This document shows positions 19,542 through 29,100 of a stretch of 64,000 nucleotides of DNA, piece after piece. Source of the stretch: Pedobacter psychrotolerans (GTDB taxonomy: Bacteria; Bacteroidota; Bacteroidia; Sphingobacteriales; Sphingobacteriaceae); the NCBI RefSeq assembly GCF_004340665.1, contig NZ_SLWO01000004.1, positions 496,001 through 560,000 of the forward strand. The letters run 5' to 3'. Below the pieces are notes generated by a model, which made no database searches, was not told where the DNA came from, and worked only from the letters and a program-made list of their open reading frames with translations. The first letter of the stretch is position 1. The number at the start of each line of letters is the position of its first letter. A program made the translations under genes and the position numbers.

Positions 19542-20093
19542 TTACGTTAACTTTATGCGTTTTCGAAGCCTGTTCAGTGCTTCCGAAATATTATTTTTTA
19601 CGGTTTGTTCAGATAGTGATAGTTCTTTGGCAATGTCGCGGATGGATTTGTTTTCATACCTGCTCAGCTGAAAACATTTTTTCATACTCATAGGCATTTT
19701 GATCATCTCCACCTCGATGGTAGCGTTTAGTTCTTTGGTGATAAAGAGGTTTTCAGGATTTTCAACTGCATGCAAGTCCCTGGCCAACAACTCCATCCCA
19801 TCCAATCTTACTTTATTTTTTCTAAAAAGAGAGATGGTTTCATTTCGGGCTACTTTTATCAGGTAAGGCATTAAACTATCACCAATGATCAATTGATTTC
19901 TGTTTTTCCAAACCACAATAAATGTATTCTGAACAATATCTCTAGCCTGTTCATCCTCTCCAACCATCCTACTCACAAAGGCAAATAATGCCTCCCAATG
20001 CCTGTTAAAGAGGTTACGAAAGGCTGTTTCATCCCCAAGGCATAATGCTTCCAGAAGTTGTTTGTCAGTTTTATGATTGCTTACCATTGGCAT
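19542..20093 (-). CDS. ECF RNA polymerase sigma factor (FecI-like)
   Basis: A 183-residue sigma-70 of the extracytoplasmic-function type. Region 2 is seen at about 25-90 (FRNLFNRHWEALFAFVSRMV, then DIVQNTFIVVWKNRNQL), and region 4 at about 130-180 (KSIRDIAKELSLSEQTVKNN) as a helix-turn-helix. Two ATG codons are possible, at 20093 and 20087; the choice changes two residues. The gene is followed by the FecR-type partner and together they likely control the receptor and phospholipase operon at 9360-18375. Upstream lies a 660-bp repeat-rich region shared with a divergent TonB receptor gene. Confidence 0.93.
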   Translation of the reverse strand: MPMVSNHKTDKQLLEALCLGDETAFRNLFNRHWEALFAFVSRMVGEDEQARDIVQNTFIVVWKNRNQLIIGDSLMPYLIKVARNETISLFRKNKVRLDGMELLARDLHAVENPENLFITKELNATIEVEMIKMPMSMKKCFQLSRYENKSIRDIAKELSLSEQTVKNNISEALNRLRKRIKLT

Positions 20094-20163
20094 TACAAAA
20101 CTACCAAACAGGGTATTAAGCCAATATTAAGTGTGTGTTGCCAAACAGTTTTGTTACGATAAG

Positions 20164-20645
20164 CCCTATCCGCCTGTCAGGGATGAATAAGCCCCTATCC
20201 GCCTAGCGGCACCTTTCCACTGAAAGGGAAAGGGCGAGTAAAAACCAATTCACTCGGAGAAATCGTCATTCCGACCGTAGTGGAGGAATCTTTGAACCTT
20301 GCATCCAAATTAATAAGCCCCTATCCGCCTGTCGGCACCTTTCCCCTGAAAGGGAAAGGGCGATAAAAATACATTTCTCGAAACGCATATCGTAAAATCA
20401 AACATTAACTTACGAAGTTTCAAAGGCCATTTGAGGTGGAAGAACTTCGTCAGTTTTTATAGGAAGTTCACCCCTATCCGCCTGTCGGCACCTTTCCCCT
20501 GAAAAGGAAAGGGCGAAGTAAAAACAAATTCCACTCGGAGAAATCGTCATTCCGACCGTAGTGGAGGAATCTTTGAACCTTGCATCCAAATTGATAAGCC
20601 CCTATCCGCCTATTGGCACCTTTCCCCTGAAAGGGAAAGGGCAAA
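20164..20645. repeat. Cluster of intergenic palindromic repeats with a ~171-bp direct duplication
   Basis: Five copies of an element starting CCCTATCCGCCT lie here: a truncated one at 20164, then 20192, 20318, 20471 and 20599. Each full copy ends in a stem-loop in which CCTTTCCC pairs with GGGAAAGG. The stretch 20192-20362 is repeated almost exactly at 20471-20641, including an inner element CGTCATTCCGACCGTAG-TGGAGGAATCT (20264 and 20545). Between the two units, 20408-20454 is a half copy of the ACTTACGAAG family also found near 33 kb and 44.5 kb. A related ~90-bp piece recurs at 30706. No open frame of interest is seen. The spread between genes suggests REP-like or MITE-like elements. Confidence 0.8.
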
Positions 20646-20678
20646 AAGAAAAGTTCATCAGCAATTTACCCTATATAA

Positions 20679-20709
20679 TTTGTATTCAATCTAAATAAGG
20701 ATATATTTG
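20679..20709 (+). promoter_or_regulatory. Promoter of TonB receptor with candidate Fur box in the spacer
   Basis: TTTG at 20679-20682 and TATATTTG at 20702-20709 are 19 bp apart and match the Bacteroidota housekeeping promoter (TTTG, ~19 bp, TAnnTTTG) exactly. The spacer holds TATTCAATCTAAATAA (20683-20698), which recurs at 15 of 16 positions upstream of the siderophore operon (36087-36102). A repressor on it would block RNA polymerase. Transcription should start near 20716, leaving a leader of roughly 40 bases before the ATG at 20759. Confidence 0.6.
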
Positions 20710-20758
20710 CGAAAAGTATAATTATCAAAGCGATTCCTGATTTAAGCCATTACTTATA

Positions 20759-23125
20759 ATGTTTAAAAGAAACTATTCCTATTTCTTAAATTTTAGCACA
20801 ACTACTCTCCTATTATTTCTACTTTTCCCACTGCATTCCATTGCCCAGCAAAAGGATTCACTTACAGCTACTTTATCGGGCACAGTAAGTGATACAGACG
20901 GACAACCATTACCCTATGCAACAATAAGCATCAGTAATGGAAAAAAGAGTCAGACTGATATCTCAGGTAAATTTATTTTAAACAACTTATCATCTAGGAA
21001 ATACAGCATATCCATCAGCCTAATTGGCTATGAAACTTTAAAAAAGGATATTGTACTCGCAAATGATTCAACCCTTAATGTCGCCTTCGTGCTTCAGCCT
21101 GCAAATTCACTTAATGAAGTCATTGTAACAGCAGGAAGGAAAGCAGAGAGTTTAAAAGACGTTCCTTCTTCTGTGACCATTCTAAATTCACGTGAGGTGA
21201 AGGAACAATTAAACGTCAATCCATCTGTTACTGCCATACTAGGGAACACTGTACCCGGACTCGGAACCTCAAACAATAAAGCCACCAACGCCGGGCAAAC
21301 CCTTCGCGGCCGGCAGGTTTTGGTTTTAATTGATGGCATTCCTCAATCTACCCCCTTGATGAATGGAAGCCGTGATATCAGAACGCTAGATCCTGCAGTT
21401 ATTGAAAGAATTGAAGTAATAAAAGGCGCAACCTCTATTTATGGAAACGGATCTGCAGGCGGTATTATCAACTTCATCACTAAAAAAGCTGCTGCTGATC
21501 AAGCACTCAGCGGTACCTCAAGCATGGGGATTAGTGGTAATTTAGCGCATCCATCCAATACTTTAGGTTACCGTTTTTCCCAAGGTTTTTCAGGAACGTT
21601 AAATAAGTTTTCTTATGTAATTAATGGCACTTATAATTATACAGGCGTACAGAAAGATGCCAAAGGCAATGTCATTGCCCAACCTGATGGCCTCGGAGAA
21701 AACTCATTGTATAATGCCTTTGTTAAACTTGCCTACAAACCGAATGACCATAGCGAAATCGTGGCTTCTTATAATCTGTTCAGAAGTGTCCAAAACAGCG
21801 ATTACGTTAATGTGGTAGGCAAATATGGTGTTACCCCTTCAGTAGGCGAAAAAGGTGATGACCCTGGTGAGGCAGCGGGTACACCTTATAACCATAATGC
21901 CTTAATTGCTTATCGAAATAATGCCCTCCCCTTATCAAACAGCCTTGATTTATCGGCCTATTACAATGGATTTGTTTCCATGAACCGCTATGTTGCACAG
22001 GGAACAGCCTGGTATGGCCCCGGACAAACTAAAATACAGTCTTTCAAAAAAGGGATCAGGCTAACCTTAAATACGCCATGGAAAGCGGGAAGTTTAGGAA
22101 ACGGTGAATTAACCTATGGACTGGATTTATTAAATGACCGTACCAATCAAGTGCTGACAGATGGAAGGGTATACATCCCTGATATGAATATGCTAAATGT
22201 AGCGCCATACGCCCAAATGAAATTTGATATCCTCACCAACTTCATCCTTAAAGCAGGCATCCGTTATGAAAACGCCACCGTTAAGGTAAAGGATTTTAAC
22301 ACCATTGCCCGCGGACCTAACGGACAAGGAAGTATTCCGGTTACCGGAGGAAAAATTCCTTATCGTGCCACCACTTATAATGCTGGTTTAAGGTATAATA
22401 AATATGAAATTTTTAACCCTTTTGTGAGTTTTTCGCAAGGCTTTGCCATCAACGAATTGGGCCGAATCCTAAGAACAGCGACCAGCAGCACGCTGGAAAG
22501 TATTGCCACTGACCCCATCATCACCAACAATTATGAAGCAGGTTTCAGCAGCAGGTTAGGCATTTTGAACGTAACAGCAGCCTATTTCATCAGTACTTCA
22601 AAACTAGGCGCAAACCTGGTAGATGTTGATGGATTTTTAGTACCACAGCGTGAGCCAGAGAAAATAAAGGGCTATGAAATTACGGCAGATTTAAACGTTA
22701 GTCCACAATGGTCACTTGGAGGCAGCTATTCTTATACCGAGGGAAAAGCAGAGCAAGCCAATGGAACAAAAGTTTATATGAATGGCTTGCGCATTGCCCC
22801 GCCAAAAGCAACCGCTTATCTAACTTATCGCCCCGTATCAGCACTTGATTTAAAATTATTCTGGGTTTACACCGGAAGCCGTGATCGGTTTGATGTTCGT
22901 GCAAATGGCCTGTTTGCCAATAGTGAAGGTGATGTAAAAGAAGTAAGTCTCTTTAACCTTTCGGCGGGCTATCGCTTCAGTCAGAAATGGTCAGCAGGTT
23001 TAGGCGTAGAAAACCTGCTAAACAGTTCTTATTACCCTGTAGTGAGCCAATACCGGGCAATAGATGCAGAATATGTTCGTGGAATTGGCGCAACCATGAG
23101 CTTGAACCTAAATTATTCCTTTTAG
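20759..23125 (+). CDS. TonB-dependent siderophore/iron-type receptor
   Basis: A 788-residue outer-membrane receptor. It has a signal peptide (about 1-29, ending HSIAQ), a carboxypeptidase-like domain (about 37-115), a plug (about 125-240, NEVIVTAGRKAESLKDVPSS, VLVLIDGIPQST, then RIEVIKGATSIYGNGSAGG) and a 22-strand barrel ending LNLNYSF. The short barrel and the plug phrases are those of siderophore receptors, not of SusC. It is joined by a 2-bp gap to a PepSY membrane protein, a pairing typical of iron-chelate uptake and reduction. A canonical promoter with a putative iron-responsive site lies upstream. The chelate is not predictable. Confidence 0.92.
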   Translation: MFKRNYSYFLNFSTTTLLLFLLFPLHSIAQQKDSLTATLSGTVSDTDGQPLPYATISISNGKKSQTDISGKFILNNLSSRKYSISISLIGYETLKKDIVLANDSTLNVAFVLQPANSLNEVIVTAGRKAESLKDVPSSVTILNSREVKEQLNVNPSVTAILGNTVPGLGTSNNKATNAGQTLRGRQVLVLIDGIPQSTPLMNGSRDIRTLDPAVIERIEVIKGATSIYGNGSAGGIINFITKKAAADQALSGTSSMGISGNLAHPSNTLGYRFSQGFSGTLNKFSYVINGTYNYTGVQKDAKGNVIAQPDGLGENSLYNAFVKLAYKPNDHSEIVASYNLFRSVQNSDYVNVVGKYGVTPSVGEKGDDPGEAAGTPYNHNALIAYRNNALPLSNSLDLSAYYNGFVSMNRYVAQGTAWYGPGQTKIQSFKKGIRLTLNTPWKAGSLGNGELTYGLDLLNDRTNQVLTDGRVYIPDMNMLNVAPYAQMKFDILTNFILKAGIRYENATVKVKDFNTIARGPNGQGSIPVTGGKIPYRATTYNAGLRYNKYEIFNPFVSFSQGFAINELGRILRTATSSTLESIATDPIITNNYEAGFSSRLGILNVTAAYFISTSKLGANLVDVDGFLVPQREPEKIKGYEITADLNVSPQWSLGGSYSYTEGKAEQANGTKVYMNGLRIAPPKATAYLTYRPVSALDLKLFWVYTGSRDRFDVRANGLFANSEGDVKEVSLFNLSAGYRFSQKWSAGLGVENLLNSSYYPVVSQYRAIDAEYVRGIGATMSLNLNYSF

Positions 23126-23127
23126 AA

Positions 23128-24279
23128 ATGCTAAGGAAAACATTCTTTTGGTTACATAAATGGATCGGCCTGATTACAGGTCTGATTGTTTTTATTGTGA
23201 GTGTAACAGGCTGCATCAATGTTTTTTCTGATGAGCTTAAAGAGTTTTTCTACCAGGATAGATTATATGTTAAAAACGGTACAAATGATCGTTTTTTAAG
23301 TTTCACTCAACTGCGGGATGAGGCGCAACATGCCCTTAAACCAGGAATCAAAATATCACGTGCAGAAATTTATCCGGGCAAAAACCGCAGCTGGGTATTT
23401 CGTGCATCAGCTACAAATAAAAAGGCATTCGGCTACTGGAAACAGTATAAATATTATTATCGTGTATACATCAACCCTTACTCTGGCAAAGTAGTATATG
23501 TTGAAAATACCAAAAATGAATGCTTTCAGCTGATCTTGAATCTGCATATGAATTTATTACTGGGCGACTCCATCGGCACCATGATTACCGGAATAGCCGT
23601 GGCTTGTTTTTTTGTTTTATTGTTGACTGGCCTTATATTGTGGTTTCCAAGAAAATGGACAAAGAGAGGATTCAAAAAAGGGCTATTGCTTCAGCCAGGT
23701 GTAGGGAAAAAGCGCTTCAACTATGATCTACATAATGTCCTAGGATTTTATGCATTAATCCCCGCCATGCTGATTTGCATTACCGGATTGGTTTTCGCAT
23801 TTTCATGGGCCGATCAATCGGTACAATACTTAGCAAACGGTGCAGAAACAATCAAAAAGCGAAGCATTCCGAAATCAACACCAAACATCAATTATCCCGC
23901 TAAACCAACAGACCGTATAGTAGATAGTCTATTAAAAACACATTATGCTGCTGATCTTTTTTCCATCCGCTTCAGGGAAAAAGAAACTGATCCACTTGAT
24001 GTGCAGGTGAGATTAGCCAAAAACCGCACACACCTTTTTGAGTGGTATTATTTTGACCGCAACACCGGAAAAATGCTCATGCATTATAATGACAGGAATG
24101 TGATTGGTGGCGAAAAATTCAGAAGCATGAATTACGATTTACATACTGGTGCATTTGCAGGGATTCCTTCTAAAACCCTAGCATTCATCATTTCCTTAAT
24201 TTGTGCCTCTATGCCGATAACAGGCTTTATCATGTGGTATAACAAAGCCATACCGAAGAAAAGAAAAGATCACAAATAA
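23128..24279 (+). CDS. PepSY-associated TM protein (putative siderophore-iron reductase)
   Basis: A 383-residue inner-membrane protein. I chose the ATG at 23128, which lies 2 bp after the receptor stop and gives the family start LRKTFFWLHKWIGLITGLIV; a longer frame from 22987 would overlap the receptor gene. Four transmembrane segments are seen (about 10-35, 140-172, 200-228 and near the C-terminus), with conserved His residues in LHKWIGL, LNLHMNLLLG, DLHNVLGFY and YDLHTGAFAG, and PepSY-like periplasmic segments between them. Members next to TonB receptors are thought to reduce or release iron from ferric siderophores in the periplasm. That role is an inference from family and the neighbouring receptor. 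Confidence 0.9.
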   Translation: MLRKTFFWLHKWIGLITGLIVFIVSVTGCINVFSDELKEFFYQDRLYVKNGTNDRFLSFTQLRDEAQHALKPGIKISRAEIYPGKNRSWVFRASATNKKAFGYWKQYKYYYRVYINPYSGKVVYVENTKNECFQLILNLHMNLLLGDSIGTMITGIAVACFFVLLLTGLILWFPRKWTKRGFKKGLLLQPGVGKKRFNYDLHNVLGFYALIPAMLICITGLVFAFSWADQSVQYLANGAETIKKRSIPKSTPNINYPAKPTDRIVDSLLKTHYAADLFSIRFREKETDPLDVQVRLAKNRTHLFEWYYFDRNTGKMLMHYNDRNVIGGEKFRSMNYDLHTGAFAGIPSKTLAFIISLICASMPITGFIMWYNKAIPKKRKDHK

Positions 24280-24387
24280 ATTGGCCATATTTCATATTTC
24301 TCACAATATATTGGATCAATAACCAGAAATAAAATTCTGAAGCTTAACAATCGCGCTATCTCTTAAATAAAATATTTTAATATTTAT

Positions 24388-24421
24388 TTTGAACATTCGA
24401 CATATTTAGTATTTTTGTCGA
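24388..24421 (+). promoter_or_regulatory. tetR promoter overlapped by candidate TetR operator
   Basis: TTTG (24388-24391) and TATTTTTG (24410-24417) are 18 bp apart and fit the Bacteroidota promoter. Across it lies a palindrome with ends TCGACA (24397-24402) and TGTCGA (24416-24421). The 22 bp at 24400-24421 recur, inverted and with only 2 differences, at 25038-25059 before the efflux genes. The ATG of tetR at 24423 is only 6 bases after the -7 element, so the transcript is probably leaderless. Confidence 0.65.
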
Positions 24422-24422
24422 C

Positions 24423-25016
24423 ATGAAAACTAATGTACCTGATGAAAGTGTAAGAGATAGTATAGTTGATGCAGCTCTGGGCGTATTCGAGCGCTATGGT
24501 CTTCACCGTGTTTCCATGCATGATATTTCTGTAGCCAGTGGTATGGGAAGAAGTTCACTCTACCACTACTTCGGTAATAAAATGGAAGTATTTGATGCAG
24601 TTTCAAAAAAATTACTTGAACAGGTTTTCATTGCTGCAAAGAAAGAAATTGATACCGAATCAACAATGGCGGTGAATGTTTCTAAATATGAACTGAAGAA
24701 ACTGGAAGGTATCAAAGCCATGAGTCGGAAATATCATCTTGCCTTAATTGATCTGAAGCAAGATCCAGCCTTATTGTTAACTAAAATGAGGATTATCATT
24801 CATGATGAAACCAAGATGCTTAATGATTTAATCGACCGCGCTATCGATCGGAAAGAAATTCTCCCGTTAAATATAGAAGACAGACGTTTTTTAGCAGAAA
24901 CAATAGTTACAGTTTTCAGAAGTTTTGAGCAGGAGATTTTGATTTTTGATCGTTTCCCAGAAATGGAAGCTAAATTATTTTGGCTGGTTTCAATTTTTCA
25001 TAAAGGACTACAATAG
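24423..25016 (+). CDS. TetR-family transcriptional regulator
   Basis: A 197-residue regulator. The N-terminal helix-turn-helix (about 12-60) reads DAALGVFERYGLHRVSMHDI then VASGMGRSSLYHYFGNKMEV, a clear TetR DNA-binding domain. The C-terminal ~135 residues are all helical and would bind an effector; they match no specific subfamily that I can name. It precedes an RND efflux operon in the same direction, and matching sites flank it, so it most likely represses itself and the pump until a pump substrate binds. Effector unknown. Confidence 0.92.
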   Translation: MKTNVPDESVRDSIVDAALGVFERYGLHRVSMHDISVASGMGRSSLYHYFGNKMEVFDAVSKKLLEQVFIAAKKEIDTESTMAVNVSKYELKKLEGIKAMSRKYHLALIDLKQDPALLLTKMRIIIHDETKMLNDLIDRAIDRKEILPLNIEDRRFLAETIVTVFRSFEQEILIFDRFPEMEAKLFWLVSIFHKGLQ

Positions 25017-25037
25017 ACCTTTTTTTTACGCAAGTTA

Positions 25038-25059
25038 TCGACAAAAATACACAATATGT
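25038..25059 (-). promoter_or_regulatory. Second candidate TetR operator, before the efflux genes
   Basis: Read on the minus strand this 22-bp site is ACATATT-GT-GTATTTTTGTCGA, against ACATATT-TA-GTATTTTTGTCGA at 24400-24421 (20 of 22 identical). It lies 13 bp before the ATG of the membrane fusion protein gene. I see no strong promoter here, so it may act on a weak promoter or by roadblock of read-through from tetR. Confidence 0.6.
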
Positions 25060-25071
25060 TAAATGTTAATC

Positions 25072-26133
25072 ATGAATAGAATCAATTTTTTAATCGCCGG
25101 TGCATCACTTGCTATGCTATCCGGTATTACAGGCTGCACTAATAAAAAAGAGCACAAAGCAACGCAAAACATTATAAATGTACAGGTTATGCAACTTGGT
25201 TCAGCAGCAGGGGATTATACACAATCAATTGTTTATAATGGAACACTTCAGGCCAATAAATCAATTGATTTGAGTTTTCAAGTCTCCGGAACCATTAAAA
25301 GTCTTACCGTTCAACCAGGTGATTTTGTAAAAAAAGGACAACTGGTGGCTGCAATAGATGAAACGACATACCGCAGTCAATATCAGGCACAGGCAGCGCA
25401 GGCTAAACTTGCTGAAGAAAATTACAGGCGTACTAAAACTGTATTTGAAAAAGGAAGTATTGCAGAAATTAAAATGCTCGAGGCTAAATCAAATTTTGAC
25501 CAGGCCACCGCGATGGCTAAAGCTACCTATCAGAATATTGTTCATACCAAATTATTTGCACCCGAAAGTGGATATGTTGGTGAAAAGAATGCGGAAGTTG
25601 GTGCCATTGCTTCTCCGGGGCAGCCAGTAATCAAGTTGTTAGATACCCGATCTGTTGAAGTGCTGGTATCAGTTCCGGAAAATGAAGTGAACCGATATCA
25701 AACCGGAGAAAAAGCTACAGTGCGTATTGAAGCTTTAAATAACGAAGAGTTAGAAGGGCGAATCTCTGAGATTGGCGTATTATCATTAAATAACAGTGCT
25801 AACTACAACCTTAAAGTAAAACTTAATAATCCAGATCAAAAGCTTCGTCCGGGGATGCTGAGCAAAGTTGTATTTGACAGTAAAAGCAATAAAAGCCATG
25901 TAGGCAATAATGAAATTGTAGTGCCTTTACAAGCCGTTCAGGTAGATGAAAAAGGAAACCAATATGTGTATGTGGCCAGCTCAGACAACAAGGCTAAAAG
26001 AAAACAAGTGAAAACTGGTCAACTTTATAGCAATGGATTAGCGATCAAAAGTGGTCTGGAAAGCAATGAACGCCTGATCATATCCGGTTTTCAGAAATTA
26101 ATCGATCAATCACCTATTGCGGTGCAAAAATAA
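25072..26133 (+). CDS. RND efflux membrane fusion protein (HlyD/AcrA family), lipoprotein
   Basis: A 353-residue periplasmic adaptor. The start at 25072 gives a lipoprotein signal ending SGITGC (Cys at about 22); an ATG three codons upstream is also possible. Next come a barrel-sandwich/lipoyl half (FQVSGTIKSLTVQPGDFVKK, about 85), an alpha-hairpin (about 105-150), the second lipoyl half (VHTKLFAPESGYVGEKNAEV) and beta-barrel and membrane-proximal domains (PLQAVQVDEKGNQYVYVAS). It links the RND transporter to the outer-membrane channel. The genes for both partners follow directly. Confidence 0.93.
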   Translation: MNRINFLIAGASLAMLSGITGCTNKKEHKATQNIINVQVMQLGSAAGDYTQSIVYNGTLQANKSIDLSFQVSGTIKSLTVQPGDFVKKGQLVAAIDETTYRSQYQAQAAQAKLAEENYRRTKTVFEKGSIAEIKMLEAKSNFDQATAMAKATYQNIVHTKLFAPESGYVGEKNAEVGAIASPGQPVIKLLDTRSVEVLVSVPENEVNRYQTGEKATVRIEALNNEELEGRISEIGVLSLNNSANYNLKVKLNNPDQKLRPGMLSKVVFDSKSNKSHVGNNEIVVPLQAVQVDEKGNQYVYVASSDNKAKRKQVKTGQLYSNGLAIKSGLESNERLIISGFQKLIDQSPIAVQK

Positions 26134-26143
26134 ATCAGGCAAA

Positions 26144-29100
26144 ATGAAAACAGAAAAAAATGGCATGATAGAATGGGCCATGCAATATAAAGTGCTTCCC
26201 CTCACATTAGCTTTTGTGCTCGTTATTTTGGGAATCTTTGGGTTATTCAAAATGCCTCGCAATGAATTCCCTGATTTTACCATCAGGCAAGGTGTGGTGA
26301 TAGGTCTTTATCCAGGCGCCTCATCCGCTCAGGTAGAAGAACAACTCACTAAAAAAGTAGAAGAATATTTATTCAGTAACAACGAGGTTAACAAAACAAA
26401 AACATATTCTTACTCTCGTGATGGAATGATGTACATTTTCGTAGAGGTATCAGAAAATGTCAATAGTCCAGATACCAAAGCATTCTGGAACAAGATAAAA
26501 AATGGGTTACTCCTTTTACAGGCCCAGTTGCCAAAAGAGGTACGGGGAATAATGGTTAACAGTGATTTCGGAAACACCTCTGCACTTCTTTTAGCCGTAG
26601 AATCACCTACCCGCCCGTACAAAGAATTGCAAAAAAACGTGGAGGATATTGAAGCCGAACTGCGTCATGTAGAAGATGTTGCCAAAATTTCACACACCGG
26701 AAATCTAACTGAGCAAATCGGCATCTATGTAGATAATAATAAACTATTGCAGAATGGCATATCACCTTCTTTATTGATTAATACCCTTCAAAATGAAGGG
26801 GCCATCAGTGCGGCGGGAACTGCAGATGGGCAAACGTTAGAGCGGCCAATTCACCTCACCAGCTTTTATAAAACAGAGGCAGATCTCGCCCAACAGGTAA
26901 TTCACAGGGATGACAATGGAAACGTCATCAAACTTGGAGATCTGGCAACAATCAAAAGGGAATATGGTGATCCTGATAGTTACATTACAGCTAATGGAAC
27001 CAAAAGCATTATCATTTCATTGGAAATGATTAAGGGGAAAAATATTGTAAGTTTTGGTAAAGAGCTGGAAGAACGGCTGGATAAAATTAGTGCTAAGCTT
27101 CCCTCCGACATCAAACTGGTGAAACTTGCCAACCAGCCAGAAGTGGTAGATGAGTCCATCACCCACTTTATGAAAGAATTTGGATTTGCCTTAATTGGCG
27201 TTGTATTGGTAGCCTTGCTCCTGCTTCCATTCAGGGTTGCTGCCGTTGCGGCTGCCACTATTCCAATTACCATCGCGGCAACGATAGCGATTATGTACTT
27301 GATGGGTATTGAATTAAATACGGTTACTCTTGCTGCACTAATTGTAGTGTTGGGAATTGTGGTGGATGATCCGATTGTGGTGATTGACAACCACGTAGAG
27401 AAAATTGATCATGGAATGTCTGTATGGGATGCAGCCAGAAGCAGCGCCAAGGAACTATTTCCTTCTGTATTTACTGCTACACTTGCTATATCAGCTACTT
27501 TCTTTCCTTTAATGTTTTTTATGACTGGAACAGCCAAAGATTTCATCAGCGTTTTTCCGATAACGATATCCATCGCATTATTTCTTTCGCTGATTATTTC
27601 CATGTTACTGGTACCCTATTTTAATACATTGTTTATTAAAACTGGTCTTCATGATCCTAATAAGCCAAAAACAAAAAAATCAATGCTTGATTATTTGCAA
27701 AGCTTTTTTGATAAACATATCGGTAACGCCATTAAAAACTATAAACTAACCGTTTTATTCGGACTTGGCTCCATTGTAATAGGTATTATTTTTATGGGGC
27801 TTCTGCCACAACAGCTCTTCCCAACCATTGACCGTAACCAGTTCGCAATTGAGATTAACCTGCCAAGCGGATATAATCTCAAAGAAACAGATAGTGTGGT
27901 TAAAAACATGGAAAGGATTATGAAAAAGGATGAGCGCATCAGGAACTATACCAGTTTTATTGGCAATAGCTCACCCCGCTTTCATACCGTTTACGCACCT
28001 AATCTGCCAGCCAAGAATTACGCCCAAATATTGGTGAATACGATATCAGAAGATGCTACTGTAGATATTATCAAAGAATACACCACAAAATATAGCAATA
28101 ACTTCCCTTCAGCTTATGTGCGCATGAAGCAACTTAATATGGCTGCTGTTCCGGCACCCATAGAATTAAGAATATCTGGAGATAATATCGCCGCACTTAA
28201 AAACATTGGCGACAAGATCATCGCCATTGGTAAGGCCAATGATCAGATTACCTGGGCAAGAACAGATTACAATGAGATGGAGGAAGGAATTCTTTTAGAT
28301 GTAAAAACACAGGAACTCTCGAGATTGGGCCTTACGAAAAGTGATGTGGCAAATACTATCGCCATGAATACGGATGGAATAGATGCCACCAGGGTTTGGG
28401 AGGGTAATTATCAGATTGATGTGAAGGTAAAAGGACCCGAGGCATCCAAAACCAATACATCAGATTTACTGGATTTAAATATTCCTTCACAACAAACCAA
28501 AGGAACAGTACCACTTAGGCAGGTGGCTAATATCAAACCAGACTGGCATGAAGGCCAGGTAGTACGTCGGAACAGTATCCGTACACTCACCGTTCGTATG
28601 GATGTTGCACCTGGTGCAGTAGCAAATGGCGTGCTGGCTACATTGCAGAAAGACATTGAAAAGATAAAGCTCCCTAACGATGTTGAAATTACCTATGGCG
28701 GAGAGCTGGAGATGCAAAATGAAAACCAGGGCCCTATGGGAACGGCTTTGGGAATGAGTATCATATTGATTTTTTTAATTCTAATATGGCACTTTAAAAA
28801 ATTGAAGCATGCCATATTAAGCATTACCACTATGCCTTTATCTCTATTAGGTGCATCATTTGGCCTCTTGGTTACGGGATATCCTTTTGGGTTTACCTCA
28901 TTTTTAGGACTACTGGCGTTATGTGGCATTGTGGTTAGAAATGGAATTATATTGATTGATCATGCAGAAGAGTTGAGGCATGAAGGCAAAACCGTTCTAG
29001 AAGCTGCAACCCTTTCTGCAGAACGCCGCATGCGACCAATCTTTTTAACCTCATCAGCAGCAGCAGTTGGCGTTACCCCAATGATCATTAGCGGATCAGC

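Noticed and set aside
22987..23127. Longer start for the PepSY protein
   Set aside because: The extension overlaps the end of the receptor gene and puts about 47 residues before the first membrane helix; the ATG at 23128 fits the family.
26980..27390. 136-residue antisense frame within the RND pump gene
   Set aside because: Shadow of a strongly conserved coding frame; its sequence only mirrors the membrane helices of the pump.
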